Below, piece after piece: positions 1-12,239 of a stretch of 64,000 bases of DNA. Both the position numbers and the translations under genes were made by a program. The stretch lies in contig CM044310.1 in assembly GCA_024291935.2 (NCBI GenBank), positions 120,228,213-120,292,212 on the forward strand, given 5' to 3'. Each line of letters opens with the position of its first letter. Within the stretch, counting starts at the first letter, position 1. A model generated the notes under the pieces. The model was not told the DNA's origin and made no database searches. It saw only the letters and a program-made list of their open reading frames with translations. This DNA comes from Okapia johnstoni (Eukaryota > Chordata > Mammalia > Artiodactyla > Giraffidae).

Positions 1-480
1 GGACAGCAGATCTTAGGCATAAACCACACCAGTACACAGAAAACCTGAGCACACTGTGGGAATAGTGGGAAATCCTTCAAATCTAAGGTCCCAAACCACA
101 GCCCGGGGCAAACCTGCTAGCTCAAGAGAATAGCGTTCTTGGGCCCACCTTGTTATGTCTTCATAGCAACTTAAATGGAACTAGGATGCTGATTAATAAA
201 TTCAGACTTCTGTAATGTTAAGCACAGTTGCCTAAAAGAGTCATAATTTTGAGGCGAAATCGTTACAACCCCCCCCCAAAAAATATCACTAAGCCAAAGT
301 AGAACTTAACAAACTAGCCAGGGTTTAATTTAGTGATGACAACATACAGAGGAAGTCTGGTAACAAGGACCTAGTCTGTTCCTGATAACTGGTACACGTG
401 TGTGTGTGTACACACCACTTGAGGCCATATATATGTGCATAAATGTGTGCATACCCAGTATATAGGTAATGTGTCTTTAT
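1..480. other. Unassigned intergenic sequence
   Basis: I recognise no gene or repeat family here. There is a short C run near 270 and a GT-rich stretch near 397-410. The right end grades into the decayed KRAB-A segment. Confidence 0.4.
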
Positions 481-703
481 AGACGAATGGCTTCAAGTGT
501 TCTGACTTGCAAATATACCAGCCGTTTACCTTTATAAAGATGTAAATGCCAGGTCAGTGCTGTGTTTCTGAGGCACATAAGTCAACAGTTTCTCATCTCT
601 GTTCCTGCTGTTGATACTCTTTGCCTCTGTCTTCAACAAAGAGAAATAAGGAACGTTTGCATCATCCCGCGCGCCTCACTTGAAATCAAAGACAACCTTG
701 TTT

Positions 704-822
704 CAGGCTCGGTCACCTTCATCTGCAGGGGAGTTCCACCTGCAGTGAGTGGGAGCAGGTGGTTTCTGCAGGGATGGCGCTCCAGACATGGCCCTGGAGG
801 CCTGCAGGAACCTGGTCTCCGG
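704..822 (+). pseudogene. Decayed KRAB-A exon (copy 1)
   Basis: After an acceptor-like tttcag the sequence reads as the start of a KRAB A-box (GSVTF) and ends with a recognisable MALEACRNLVS, equivalent to the MLE..NLVSLG end of KRAB-A. The middle is out of frame and contains a stop, and the DV and EEW core is gone. About 480-1250 aligns with 41980-42920, which holds a second decayed KRAB-A. Shared landmarks are tgacttgcaaata, gtcaacagtttctc and an aagactgc..ctttc..gctagc block. This is a relic of an old KRAB-ZNF gene, not a functional exon. Confidence 0.6.
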
Positions 823-1270
823 GAGCACCTCTGCTCCCAGGGCACTCAGGCTCTGACCCGCAGACCCCCTTTCCCATCTCAATCCTGGGATGCTAGGCAG
901 CCTCTGGGAGGCTAGGGGGTGTCATGCTTGAGGTTTGAGGGCTAAAGACTTGTCATCTCTGCTCACAGATGTGTTTCGCATCTCACTTTTTAAACAGTCT
1001 GAAGTATAAACAGGCAGCCTACTGGGCTTCCCTCAGAGCCGTGTCAGGGCCACGGACCCTCCTTTCATACATACTTGAGACCTCTGTCTTAATGCTGGAA
1101 GACTTGAAAACCTTCCTGCCCACTCTCCTCCTCCCCCTTATTTTGGATACTTAGGTTGAAGCATGTGTTTTTATTCTGAAGTTCTAACATTTGGGACCCC
1201 ACTCCTGTGAAGACTGCTCCTTCTAGAGCTAGCTGATCTCTCCAGATAATTTTCCCTGCAGGGTGTGCCT

Positions 1271-2860
1271 TCCATACACAAACCAGCCGTTTCAGAGCCA
1301 GAACCCTCCACTACTGCCTTTATCAAGTTCCCATGCTTCAAGACCCTTCCCCAGATAACCAGGCAGCACCCTCAACTCTGCTGGCATGACCCAAACAAGC
1401 AAATCTTGAAGCTGACTGGCCTGCCTGCTTCACCAGGCCCACGCCTCCCAGTGAAGACCGCTATCCCTACAGTTTCTCTACCCTTCCCCTCCGTCTCTGC
1501 CTCTGTCCTCGGGGTTACCCTCTGTGGCCCCGTGGAGCACAGTGGACCCTCGTCTTAACTGGAGCCATAAGTAACTCTTCAAAGGCCTCATATCAGGATA
1601 GCAAATCCTACACTTTAAAACAATGCCTAAAAGTATTAATGAGATGATAAATATTAAGAATTTAACAAGGCAGATCAGCCACTTAGAGAAGTGAGGGTGC
1701 CAGGGCACCCAACCACACGCGGTCTTTGAGTTGGAGGATGTGGAGAGCCACAGCCAAGAAGAGCGCCAAGGCGGGGCCGTCCAGGAGAGCAAGCAGAAAG
1801 CAGGTGTCAAGGGGCCCAGATGTTCCATAGTAAGATCACACTCAGTCTCCCCTGGTGTTTGTATTCTAGGATAGGGGTTTTGGATTCCCTCACAGCCCCA
1901 CACATCAGACTGACGAAGCGTGACTAGCGGGGGGCCACAAACTCATTAATGACAACTTAGTCTCCGTGTATCATTGCTCCAAATTTCTGGGATGTGAAGG
2001 AAGAAACGCCTCTCGTGTGCTGAGTGCCAAGTCCTGCTACGTCGTCTGCTCTCTTGACCACCTTCCAGTTGACGGGCACTCCCTCCCCTTCCTTACGGCC
2101 TCTGTAGTTCCGTCATCTTTCAGCATCTCTCACTATCGGTCGTTCTAGCGTCATTTCACGAGCTTGCTGTCGGATATATCTGCGTACGTTTGCGGTGCTT
2201 TCATTGCACTTAGGCAGTCATCACCGTTTTCCCCACTGCTGAGTGTGCCCGATGTTTGTTTTGCCTGTGACCTCACCTGCCTAAAGCCTGTTTTTCATCT
2301 GCTCTGTCCCTCACCCTTTCTGACTTGTCCTCATCCATTGCCCTGAGCGTCAGGCACCACCGTCTTTGCCACGTCGCACTTATTCACATCTTCATTCTTT
2401 TCTCTCACTTTAACTGAGGAGTGCCCTTGGGACTCTTCCTTTCCTTGTGACGGTGGCACTTCACTGTTAACCTCGTTCTTTCTTTTTCCTCCATTTCCCA
2501 AACCTCCCTGCCTTGTGAACCTCCTTCCTAGAGTCCTGCTGTCTTCCTCACCCTGGCCAAGATCGGCAGTGACTCCCGTGTTTATATAATGTAAGCCCTG
2601 GTCTTGAGACTGAAAATCATCTCACTGACCACTTCATTCTTGAAATACACTCTATTTCCTTCGTTTCTGTACCGTCACTCTCCTGGTTTTCTCCTTCACT
2701 CTTTTCTTTTTTTTCTTTTTTCTTCCTTGCTGACTCATGCACTTCTGGCCACCCAGACAGTTTTGAAATTCCCAAACCCTTTCACAGTCCCTTTTCTTCC
2801 TTCCGTTGTGGTCTCTCCCTGGGCTTCATCTGCATCCTTTGCTTCGCTTATCTTCGTTTT
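1271..2860. other. Unassigned intergenic sequence
   Basis: It has short chance reading frames only and a pyrimidine-rich + strand from about 2080 onward. I see no recognisable exon, tRNA or young repeat. Confidence 0.4.
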
Positions 2861-2861
2861 T

Positions 2862-3318
2862 GTTGTTCAGTCACAGTCACGTCTGACTCATTGCGACCCC
2901 ATGGACTGCAGCACACCAGGCTTCCCTGTCCTTCACCATCCCCAGAGCCTGCTTAAACTCATGTCCATTGAGTCGGTGATGCCATCCAACCATCTCATCC
3001 TCTGTCGTCCCCCTCTCCTCCCACCTTCAATCTTTCCCAGCATCAGGGTCTTTTCCAAGGAATCAGTTCTTCACATCAGGTGGCCAAAGTATTGGAGTTT
3101 CAGCTTCAGCATCAGTCCTTCCAATGAACACCCAGGACTGATTTCCTTTAGGATGGACTGGTTGGATCTCCTTGCAGTCCAAGGGACTCAAGAGTCTTCT
3201 CCAACACCACAGTTCAAAAGCATCAATTCTTTGGTGCCCAGCCTTTATGGTCCAACTCTCACATCCATACATGACTACTGGAAAAACCATATCTCTGACT
3301 ATCCAGACCTTTGTTACT
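2862..3318 (-). mobile_element. BovB LINE 3' fragment
   Basis: A 5'-truncated BovB in antisense. The left end carries the BovB 3' terminus (gttcagtc...ctgactc..gcgaccccatgg) and the minus strand encodes the C-terminal VVMYGCESWTIK and FELWCWRRLL motifs of the BovB protein. Homology stops near 3318. Confidence 0.85.
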
Positions 3319-3589
3319 TTGAACAAATTGGAATTTATTTTCCCAGTCCTGACTTCTTGGGGCTCTAGACCTGAATTCCTGATTGTCTTACTGTCCCCAC
3401 TTGAATGTTTCGAAGATGTCAGTCTCCACTTGACTTTTTAAAGGTTCCTAAAATGGCTCCCACTTCTCCCTGATTCTGATCCACTTTTAGTTTTGCCTCT
3501 GCACTACATGGCCCTGTTCAGTGACTGAGGATAGAAACCCCTGACCCAACCTTGTCACCTCTGTTTCCTTACACTCCACATGCAAGTTG

Positions 3590-4085
3590 CCAGTTTCACC
3601 TCTTAAATGCCTCTCAGGTTTGTCTTCTGTAATCCACCACTTCCTTCCTAGACTGTAACACCATCATCTATCACTTCTGCTTCACCCATATTTCCTCTCC
3701 AGTCCATTCTCCACACTGAAACCAGAGAAGCAGCTCAGGTTAGACTGCCACCTGCCCAGCACACATGCCCTTAAGTTGTGTCATGACTTCCTTAACCCTG
3801 GGGATAAACACCAAAGCCTTTACGTAGCCCGTCCGCAGGGCCTTCCCCGGTGGGGGTGTGTGCCTAAGTTGCTGCCCTTCCTCTTGTGCGATCGCACTGC
3901 TCTGCTCTGCACTGTTGCCTTTCGTTTCCCCACCAGCTGCCAGGCTCTTCCCTGCAGTTTGGCTGGAGAGGGAATGCTTACCCGTCACATCTCACATCAA
4001 ATAGCACTTCCCCAGGGAAGCCCTTACCAGGATTCCCATCTAGGTCATTACTTTCCTTTTTCAAGGAAACTTTCATGTATGCCCA
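3590..4085 (-). repeat. Possible ancient L2-type LINE fragment
   Basis: The + strand has the pattern seen in antisense L2 copies: a ctcccttcac-type block, then gccaggctcttccct and aaatagcacttccccagggaagcccttacc. Divergence is high and this is family-level recall only. Confidence 0.3.
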
Positions 4086-4538
4086 AGACCACCTTCAGGC
4101 TTGGTGGCACCACAGAAAGACAGAGACTGCGATCCCCAAAGGGAAAAGGCACCTAGAATAAAGTGCAAGAGGACCCGAGTACCGCGCCCAGGTGACTCCC
4201 CCTGGGCAGTTCTGCAGAGCTGTGTGACAGCGTGTTCATCAGCACCAACAAGGGAAGGTCACCCCAGCTTCCTGGTCCACATATTCCTTTATCGAGGTTG
4301 GCAGTGCCCACCGGACTGACCACGGAGACACAGGATCCACAGAAGGCAAGGTGTAGTGTAGTCACAGGCAAACAAAACCCACCCTTCACCGTGAGTCACA
4401 CTGTTAGCATAAACTCTGTTCTTGATGATACAGTGGGACCCATAGAGATAAGCAGAGAAGTCACTCTTACCAGGCAACTGTCTAAGCACACAGAGGTTCT
4501 TGCAGCTTGATCTTCTTGCAGCTGGTCAAGGGCAAGTC

Positions 4539-4662
4539 TTTTTTTTTTTTTTTTTTTTTGCCCATGCCACGTGGGATATTGGTTCTGTGACCAGGGATGG
4601 AACCCAGGCCCCAACTGTGAAAGCACCAAGTCCTAACCACTGGACATCAGGGAGTTCCCCCA
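4539..4662 (-). mobile_element. CHR-type tRNA-derived SINE
   Basis: An antisense SINE: a poly-T run, then ctgtgaccagggatggaacc and the tRNA-like head ending taaccactggacatcaggga. The A and B box region of the tRNA-Glu-related head is visible on the minus strand. Confidence 0.8.
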
Positions 4663-4912
4663 CAGATACATTTTACAACATGTTCAGGAGCATAAGAGAA
4701 CCTCCTTACAATGGCTGACAAGGTTCTACACAGTTTGCCTCCGTTTTCCCTCCAGTTTTGTCTCGTACCACTCTAATCCCTGCAAATTAAGGCTAAGCCT
4801 CACTAGCTCAAACACTCCAACACCCCAATACCCTCCCAACCCAGGAATGTCTTTCTCAAAGACCTACGGGTCCATTTCTATGAAATGAAGTCATCAAAGG
4901 AGATAGCATCTT

Positions 4913-5112
4913 TCTGTCCCAGTGGCTCAGATGGTAAAGAATCTACCTGCAGTGCAGGAGACCTGGGTTTGATCCCTGGGTCTGGAAGATCCCCTGGAGA
5001 AGGGAATGGCAACTCACCCCAGTATTCTTGTTTAGAGGGTTCCATGGACAGAGGAGCGTGGTGAGCTAAGAAGCATGGGGGTCGCAAAGAGTCAGACACG
5101 ACAGCGAGTATC
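4913..5112 (+). mobile_element. Bov-tA SINE
   Basis: A sense Bov-tA. The tRNA-like head (agtggctcagatggtaaaga, gtttgatccctggg) is joined to a BovA body ending gtcgcaaagagtcagacacg. Confidence 0.85.
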
Positions 5113-5693
5113 ACTCGTACATCTCAGTTTCTGGCGGGGCTGAGGTGATGGCAGGAGCCCAATTTGCTCCAAGTAGCAAAATTACCTCCTGTCATAGAAG
5201 TTAGTTTTCCCCTATAGAAAGCCAGTGTAACGGCAAGTAATCACCCCCAGTACTGGGTTAGTGTAGCATGAACTATGTGTAACAAATGGTGCTGTCCGTA
5301 CTTTAGGACTAATTGTTGTTTATCTGAAAATGTATGTAATGGGTTGTGTCTGGCTCTACGAAGGGATGAGTTTTCGTTTTTGCAGTCTCTTAACAACTGA
5401 CTGTCATGTGCATCACATGGTTTAATGCTTATACAACATTCAGTTCAGTTGCTCAGTCATGTCCGACTCTTTGCGACCCCATGAACCACAGCACACCGGG
5501 CCTCCCTGTCCATCACCAACTCCCGGAGTCCACCCAAACCCATGCCCATTGAGTCGATGATGCCATCCAACCATCTCATCCTCTGTCGTCCCCTTCTCCT
5601 CCTGCCCTCAATCTTTCCCAGCATCAGGGTCTCTTCCAATGAGTCGTGGCCAAAGTATTGGAGCTTCAGCTTCAGCACCAGACCTTCCAATGA

Positions 5694-6657
5694 CTATTTG
5701 GGACTGATTTCCTTTAGGATGGACTGGTTGGATCTCCTTGCAGTCCAAGGGACTCTCAAGAGTCTTCTCCAACACCACAGTTCAAAAGCATCAATTCTTT
5801 GGCGCTCAGCTTTCTTTATAGTCCAACACTCACATCCATACATGACCACTGGAAAAAACATAGCCTTGACTAGATGGACCTTGGTTGGCAAAGTAATGTC
5901 TCGGCTTTTTAATATGCTGTCTATGTTGGTCATAACTTTCCATCCAAGGAGTAAGCGTCTTTTAATTTCATGGCTGCAGTCACCATCTGCAGTGATTTTG
6001 GAGCCCAGAAAAATAAAGTCAGCCACTATTCCCACTGTTTCTCCATCTATCTGCCATGAAGTGATGGGACCGGATGCCATGATCTTAGTTTTCTGAATGC
6101 TCAGCTTTAAGCCAACTTTTTCACTCTCCTCTTTCACTTTCATCAAGAGGCTCTTTAGTTCTTCTTCACTTTCTGCCATAAAGGTGGTGTCATCTGCATA
6201 TCTGAGGTTATTGATATTTCTCCCAGCAATCTTGATTCCAGCTTGTGCTTCCTCCAGCCCAGTGTTTCTCATGATGTACTCTGCATATAAGTTAAATAAG
6301 CAGGGTGACAATATACAGCCTTTTCCTATTTGGAACCAGTCTGTTGTTCCATTGTCCAGATCTAACTGTTGCTTCCTAACCTGCATACAGGTTTCTCAGG
6401 AGGCAGGTCAGGTGGTCCAGTATGCCCATCTCTTTCAGAATTTTCCACAGTTTATTGTGATCCACACAGTCAAAGGCTTTGACATAGTCAATAAAGCAGA
6501 AATAGATGTTTTTCTGGAACTCTCTTGCTTTTTCAATGATCCAGCGCATGTTGGCAATTTGATATCTGGTTCCTTTGCCTTTTCTAAAACCAGCTTGAAC
6601 ATCTGGAAGTTCACAGTTCACGTATTGCTGAAGCCTGGCTTGGAGAATTTTGAGCAT
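5694..6657 (-). pseudogene. BovB reverse transcriptase core, frameshifted
   Basis: Two minus-strand frames (6657-6376 and 6386-5694) carry RT blocks: QAGFRKGKGTRYQI, CFIDYVKAFDCVDH, a GCILSPCLFNLYAEYIM block and the catalytic YADD. The KGVRQGCILSP motif found in the other copies is shortened here to KGCILSP. It continues the element at 5429-8818 and is separated from the endonuclease frame by a stop. Confidence 0.8.
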
Positions 6658-6750
6658 TACTTTACTAATGTGTGAGATGAGTGCAATTGTGCGGTAGTTT
6701 GAGCATTCTTTGGCATTGCCTTTCTTTGGGGTTGGAATGAAAACTGAACT

Positions 6751-8553
6751 TTACCAGTCCGGTGGCCACTGCTGAGTTTTCCATATTTGCTGGCATATTA
6801 AGTGGAGCACTTTCACAGCTTCATCTTTCAGGATTTGAAATAGCTCAACTGGAATTCCATCACCTCCACTAGCTTTGTTTGTAGTGATGCTTTCTAAGGC
6901 CCGCTTGACTTCACATTCCAGGATGTCTGGCTCTAGGTGAGTGATCACACCGTCATGATTGTCTGGGTTGTGAAGATCTTTTTTGTACAGTTCTTCTGTG
7001 TATTCTTGCCACCTCTTCTTAATCTCTTTTGCTTCTGTTAGGTCCCTACCATTTCTGTCCTTTATTGAGCCCATCTTTGCATGAAATGTTCCCTTGGTCT
7101 CCCTGATTTTCTTGAAGAGATCTCTAGTCTTTCCCATTCTATTGTTTTCCTCTATTTCTTTGCATTGATCGCTGAGGAAGGCTTTCTTCTCTCTCCTTGC
7201 TATTTTTTGGAACTCTGCATTCAGATGGGAATATCTTTCCTTTTCTCCTTTGCTTTTCACTTCCTGTCTTTTCACAGCTATTTGTAAGTCCTCCTCAGAC
7301 AGCCATTTTGCTTTTTTGCATTTCTTTTTCCTGGGGATGGTCTTGATTCCTGTCTCCTGTACAATGTCATGAACCTCTATGCATAGTTCATCAGGCACTC
7401 TGTCTATAAGATCTAGTCCCTTAAATCTATTTCTCACTTCCACTGTGTAGTCATAAGGGATTTGATTTAGGTCATACCTGAATGGTCTAGTGGTTTTCTG
7501 CACTTTCTTCAATTTAAGTTGGAATTTGGCAATAAGGAGTTCATGATCTGAGCCACAGTCTGCTCCCGGTCTTGTTTTTGCTGACTGTATAGAGCTTCTC
7601 CATCTTTGGCTGCAAAGAATATAATCACTCTGATTTCGGTGTTGACCATCTGGTGATGTCCATGTGTAGAGTCTTCTCTTGTGTTGTTGGAAGAAGGTGT
7701 TTGTTATGACCAGTGTGTTCTCTTGGCAGAACTCTATTAGCCTTTGCCCTGCTTCATTCTGTACTCCAAGGCCAAATTTTCCTGTTACACCAGGTGTTTC
7801 CTGACTTCCTACTTTTGCATTCCAGTCCCCTATAATGAAAAGGACATCTCTTTTGGGTGTTAGTTCTAGAAGGTCTCGTAGGTCTTCATGTAACTGTTCA
7901 GCTTCAGCTTCTTTGGCATTACTGGTCGGGGCATAGACTTGAATTACCATGATATTGAATGGTTTGCCTTGGAAATGAACAGAGATCATTCTGTTGTTCT
8001 TGAGACTGCATCCAAGTACTGCATTTCGGATTCTTTTGTTGACTATGATGGCTACTCCATTTCTTCTAAGGGATTCTTGCCCACAGTAGTAGATATAATG
8101 GTCATCTGAGTTAAATTCACCCATTCCAGTCCATCTTAGTTCACTGATTCCTAGAATGTCAATGTTCACTCTTGTCATCTCCTGTTTGACCACTTCCAAT
8201 TTGCCTTGATTCATGGACCTAACATTCCAGGTTCCTATGCAATAATGCTCTTTACAGCATCGGACTTTGCTTCTATCACCAGTCACATCCACAGCTGGGT
8301 GTTGTTTTTGCTTTGGCTCCATCCTTTCATTCTTTCTGGAGTTATTTCTCCACTGATCTCCAGTAGCATATTGGGCACCTACTGACCCGGGGAGTTCATC
8401 TTTCAGTGTCCTATCTTTTTGCGTTTTCATACTGTTCATGGGGTTCTCAAGGCAAGAATACTGAAGTGGTTTGCCATGCCCTTCTCCAGTGGACCACATT
8501 CTGTCAGACCTCTCCACCATGACCCGTCCGTCTTGGGTGGCCCCACACTGCAT
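6751..8553 (-). pseudogene. BovB endonuclease and N-terminal RT reading frame (600 codons, truncated)
   Basis: This is the open part of the BovB protein. An APE-type endonuclease is visible with GTWNVRSM, the SELRWTG glutamate, GDWNAKVG, SDYILCSQRW and the terminal GSDHELLIAKF. These correspond to the N, E, D/N and SDH catalytic signatures. A linker rich in Lys and Glu follows, then the first RT segment (NKASGGDGIPVELF). The frame ends at a stop just after QQWPPDW, where other BovB copies read through with a lysine. The RT core continues downstream in separate frames (YADD near 6200). It has no host function that I can infer. Confidence 0.85.
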
Positions 8554-9045
8554 AGCTTAGTTTCATTGAGTTAGACAAGGCTGTGATCCGTGTGATCAGA
8601 TTGGCTAGTTGTCTGTGACTGTAGTTTCAGTCTGTCTGCCCCCGATCCCCTCTCTCAGTGCCTACCCTCTTACCTGGGTTTCTCTTACCTTGGACGCGGG
8701 GTCTCTCTTCACGGCTGCTCCAGCAAAGTGCAGCCATTGCTCCTTACCTCAGATGTGGGGTAGCTCCTCTCGGTCGCGCTCGTGCGTGTCGCAGCCGCCG
8801 CGCTCGTTATACAACATTAAACTATTCTATTTCTTTACTGTCTTTGCAGTGAGGCTTTTCTGAAGGGGGAGGAGACTTTTTCTTTTTAAATTATATTTCC
8901 CCAACCATTTACCCTATTTCCTATCTAAAAGCGTTTAGTTGCAATTGTTTTGAAATTTCTGTATATGTCAAACAAATATGTGGGCTGATTTTACTATTTG
9001 AGACCCAAAGTGCAAACCAATTACTGAGTCCAACAAATAGAGTTG

Positions 9046-9240
9046 ACCCTTGAACAACAGGGGTTTGAACTGGATAGGTCCACTTATATGCAGATTTTTC
9101 TTCCAATATACTATAGTATCACACCATCCTGGGTTGGTAGAGTCCCTCCCTAGATGCAGAAGCAAGGATACAGAGGAATGGTAAATGCTGATAAGACAGG
9201 CTGGGACCCTTGCTGCAAGACTTTCAGCTGGACAAACATC
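9046..9240. repeat. Possible old DNA-transposon (MER-type) fragment
   Basis: It begins gttgacccttgaacaacagg and continues gtccacttatatgcagattt, the pattern of a common mammalian DNA-transposon terminus. A gagggtcagctgta block near 10435-10450 could be the other end, split by later insertions. Family assignment is uncertain. Confidence 0.35.
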
Positions 9241-9512
9241 TCCTCCAGCAACAAAATACAAAGAAACTATAAGGGACTAAAAATAACTGCTTGCATGTGC
9301 AGATTATGAGCAACAAGATACAAAAAGACCAAAAACTCAACTGCCTTTTCTGATGAGCTGGGAACAAAAGGAGGGTGATGGGATCAAAAACAGTATACTA
9401 GCATGTTCGCTGCACACAGCACCACCCAGGGGGTGGCAGACAACCTAAGCCACGTCTCCATCCCCACCCCTGGGCCCACCCCTACCCTCACGTGGTTTAA
9501 GAGACCAACTCA

Positions 9513-9541
9513 CCCCACCCCCCCCCCCCCCCCCCCCCCCC
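9513..9541. repeat. Poly-C homopolymer tract
   Basis: A nearly uninterrupted run of about 25-28 C residues. Length is likely polymorphic, and such runs are also error-prone in assemblies. Confidence 0.9.
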
Positions 9542-9639
9542 GCCCTCCAGGAACTGAGTCAGGGAGCCTGTTACTTGTTTTCTTCCTCCTGCAGCAGGAG
9601 TCCCAGTGAAGTCTTGCCTGAATTTCTCCTCAGGCCTCT

Positions 9640-9844
9640 TTGTTATCGCCAAGGTCATGACTTTGTCTGCCCACCAATGACAAATGAAAAACACAGAGAC
9701 AGAGTTTAGAGGATATAGAAAGATGGCTTTAATTCTCTGCCCGGTGAGGGGAGAATACAGCAGGCTAGCACCTCAAGAGCTCTTTCAGGCCCGTCCAAGT
9801 TTCTTCTCTAGCCTATTCACTGTTCCCTTTACTTTTCTGTTCTT
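9640..9844 (-). repeat. Possible endogenous retroviral LTR fragment
   Basis: The text around agagacagagtttagagg and cccggtgaggggagaatac resembles antisense ruminant LTR sequence. No internal retroviral gene is seen next to it. This is recall-based and uncertain. Confidence 0.3.
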
Positions 9845-9846
9845 TA

Positions 9847-10137
9847 GTTCAGTTCAGTTGCTCAGTCGTGTCCGACTCTTTGCGACCCCATGCATCGCAG
9901 CACACCAGGCCTCCCTGTCCATCACCAACTTACGAAGTTTACCAAACTCATGTCCATCGAGTTGGTGATGCCATCCAACCATCTCATCCTCTGTCATCCC
10001 CTTCTCCTCCTTCCGAGCATCAGGGTCTTTTCCAGTGAGTCAACTCTTCGCATGAGGTGGCCCAAGTATTGGAGTTTCAGCTTCAACATCAGTCCTTCCA
10101 ATGAACACCCAGGACTGATCTCCTTTAGGAATGGACT
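9847..10137 (-). mobile_element. BovB LINE 3' fragment
   Basis: A 5'-truncated antisense BovB that begins agttcagttcagttgctcag and runs through gccatccaaccatctcatcc and ccaatgaacacccaggactg. Confidence 0.85.
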
Positions 10138-10252
10138 TAGAGGAGGAAAAACTTCATTTCTATTTTTTCTACAACACTCATCCATTTCTATTGATTAAAG
10201 AGTCCAAGAACCCTGGTGGTAAGACCAAGGGCTAACTGTAAGTTAAATGTGT

Positions 10253-10382
10253 ATTTTTTTTTCCTTTTCTCTTTTGTCGCACCACACCGCATGCCACATG
10301 AATCTTCCTCAACGAGGGATCGATCCTGTACCCCATGCAGTGGAATCATGGAGTCTTAACCACTGGACCACCAAGAAGTCCT
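10253..10382 (-). mobile_element. CHR-type tRNA-derived SINE
   Basis: An antisense SINE: poly-T, then cgagggatcgatcctgtacc and the terminal cttaaccactggaccaccaa. Confidence 0.75.
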
Positions 10383-10739
10383 ATGTATGGATGTTTGACA
10401 GTGCTGAATGTGAACCCCACCCCAGCCCTCATTTGAGGGTCAGCTGTACCAAAGTAAGTACATGAGAGGGGAGCGGTAAGTGCAGCTATGGGTCCTCGCC
10501 CCCGTGCCAAATGGCCTGGGCAGTCCTGGGCTGCGGGGGTCAGGTATATGGAGGGAGGGCACACCAGCCATAGATATCTGGGGACTGAAGCAGATGTCAG
10601 GGAGCTCCACCGTGGTGACCCTCGTGCGTGCATGTGAGTGGTTGAGGAGGACCCTGCGGAGTGGCCTGAATAGGACAGGACCCTCCCACTGGGGCAGCTT
10701 GAGTTGCACTTGGTCCTGGTGTGTGCCAACAGTGTAACA
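10383..10739. other. Unassigned intergenic sequence
   Basis: GC-moderate sequence with overlapping chance frames on both strands. No protein motif or exon signals are convincing. Confidence 0.35.
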
Positions 10740-10744
10740 TGACC

Positions 10745-11262
10745 CTGTCACTGAGTCTAAGCTCACTCTGCTCACCGCACGACAGGCCGATAAAATCAGA
10801 GACAGGTATTGAGGCAAGGGATACAACTTTATTTGGAAAGCCAGCTGACAGAGAGGATGGCAGACTAATGTCTCAAAATAATCATCTTATCTTGGTCTGT
10901 ATGCCAGGTTCTTCTCTAAAAAACAGAGAGGGAGAGGAGGTGAGGAAGTCAAGTAAAACGGCCCTTTATCTTTCAAAATAGTACCAGATGGGTTAATTTC
11001 TTCTTTAGTGCAACCATTCACAGGTGGACTGGGTCAGATGGTCTCTCTGTGAGCTGAATAAAGGTACTTCAGTTTAACAGTCAGGCTGAGGGGAGGGTTT
11101 CCTGAGGCAGGCTATTATGTATGATTATAATAACAAAAGCAAACAGGCCAAAATAACTAAAAGCAAAGCTTAAAGTCAAAGAAACAGATCCAACATGGAG
11201 CCAGAACTGGCTCTTCTGTGCAACACCCTGGCAGCTTCCTGCAGTTGATTTATAGTCAGTCA
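10745..11262 (-). repeat. Possible endogenous retroviral LTR fragment
   Basis: The block around gatacaactttatttggaaa and gaggatggcagactaatgtc resembles antisense ruminant ERV LTR sequence. No gag, pol or env frames adjoin it, so it would be a solo or partial LTR. Confidence 0.35.
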
Positions 11263-11274
11263 CACCAGCCATTT

Positions 11275-11494
11275 GGCTTCCTAGGTGGCAATAGTGGTAA
11301 AGAACCAGCCTGCCATTGCAGGAGACATAAGGGATGCAGGTTTAATCCCTGGGTTAGGGATGATCCTCTGGAGAAGGGAATGGTTACACACTCCAGTATT
11401 CTTGCCTGGAGAATCCTATGGACAGAGGAGCCTGGTGGGCTACAGTCCATGGGTTTGCAAAGAGTTGGACATGAAAGGACTTAGCACGCACACC
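11275..11494 (+). mobile_element. Bov-tA SINE
   Basis: A sense copy with the tRNA-like head (tggcttcctaggtggcaata, ggtttaatccctggg) and the body ending tgcaaagagttggacatgaa. Confidence 0.85.
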
Positions 11495-11566
11495 TGCCTT
11501 ATGTCACTGACTTTCTTAACTCACTCAGAGATTTATAAACATGTTCATTCATTCAGATACTATACA

Positions 11567-11706
11567 GTCCATGGAATTCTCCAGGCCAGAATACTGGAGT
11601 GGGTAGTCTTTCCCTTCTCCAGGGGATCTTCCTAACCCAGGGGTTAAACCCAGGTCTGCCATATTGCAGGAAGATTCTTTACCAGCTGAGCCACAAGGGA
11701 AGCCAA
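11567..11706 (-). mobile_element. Bov-tA SINE (partial)
   Basis: An antisense partial copy running from agtccatggaattctccagg to gctgagccacaagggaagcc. Confidence 0.8.
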
Positions 11707-11744
11707 AATCAGATACTATGCAGTCCATGGTATATTCTTAAATT

Positions 11745-12225
11745 CTTAAAGAGATGGCAATACCAGACCACCTGACCTAATGCCTGAGAAATCTGTATGC
11801 AGGTCAAGAAGTAACAGTTAGAACTGGACATGGAACAATGGACTGGTTCCAAATTGGGAAAGGAGTATGTCAAGGCTGTATATTGTCACCCTGCTTATTT
11901 AACTTATATGTAGAATACATCATGCAAAATGCCAGGCTGGATGAAGCACAAGCTGGAATCAAGATTACTGGGAGAAATATCAATAACCTCAGATATGCAG
12001 ATGACGCCACTCTTATGGCAGAAAGCAAAGAAGAACTAAAGAGCCTCTTGATGAAAGTGAAAGAGGAGAGTGAAAAAGTTGGCTTAAAACTCCCATTCAT
12101 AAAGCTAAGATCATGGCATCTGGTCCCATAACTTCATGGCTGATAGTTGGGGAAATAAAGGAAACAGTGAGAGACTTTATTTTGGGGGGCTTCAAAATCA
12201 CTGCAGATAGTGACTGCAGCCAAAA
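11745..12225 (+). mobile_element. BovB LINE internal fragment
   Basis: A sense BovB RT region. 11838-12131 encodes GVCQGCILSPCLFNLYVEYI and the RYADD catalytic block, then loses frame. It ends at an A-rich run at 12223-12235. Confidence 0.8.
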
Positions 12226-12239
12226 AAAAAAAAAACCTA

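Larger units (their letters stand above)
5429..8818 (-). mobile_element. Near full-length BovB LINE with target-site duplication
   Basis: A BovB retrotransposon inserted in antisense. Its body is 5441-8806 and it is flanked on both sides by ttatacaacatt (5429-5440 and 8807-8818). The 3' terminus is at 5441 and a GC-rich 5' UTR occupies about 8554-8806. The minus strand encodes an apurinic-type endonuclease followed by a reverse transcriptase. Reading is open from 8553 to 6751, then broken by a nonsense codon and later frameshifts. At about 3.37 kb with a clear duplication it appears complete at both ends, but it cannot make its own full protein. Confidence 0.93.

Noticed and set aside
2604..3368. 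254-codon + strand frame
   Set aside because: It reads through unassigned sequence into an antisense BovB; the BovB protein motifs are on the other strand.
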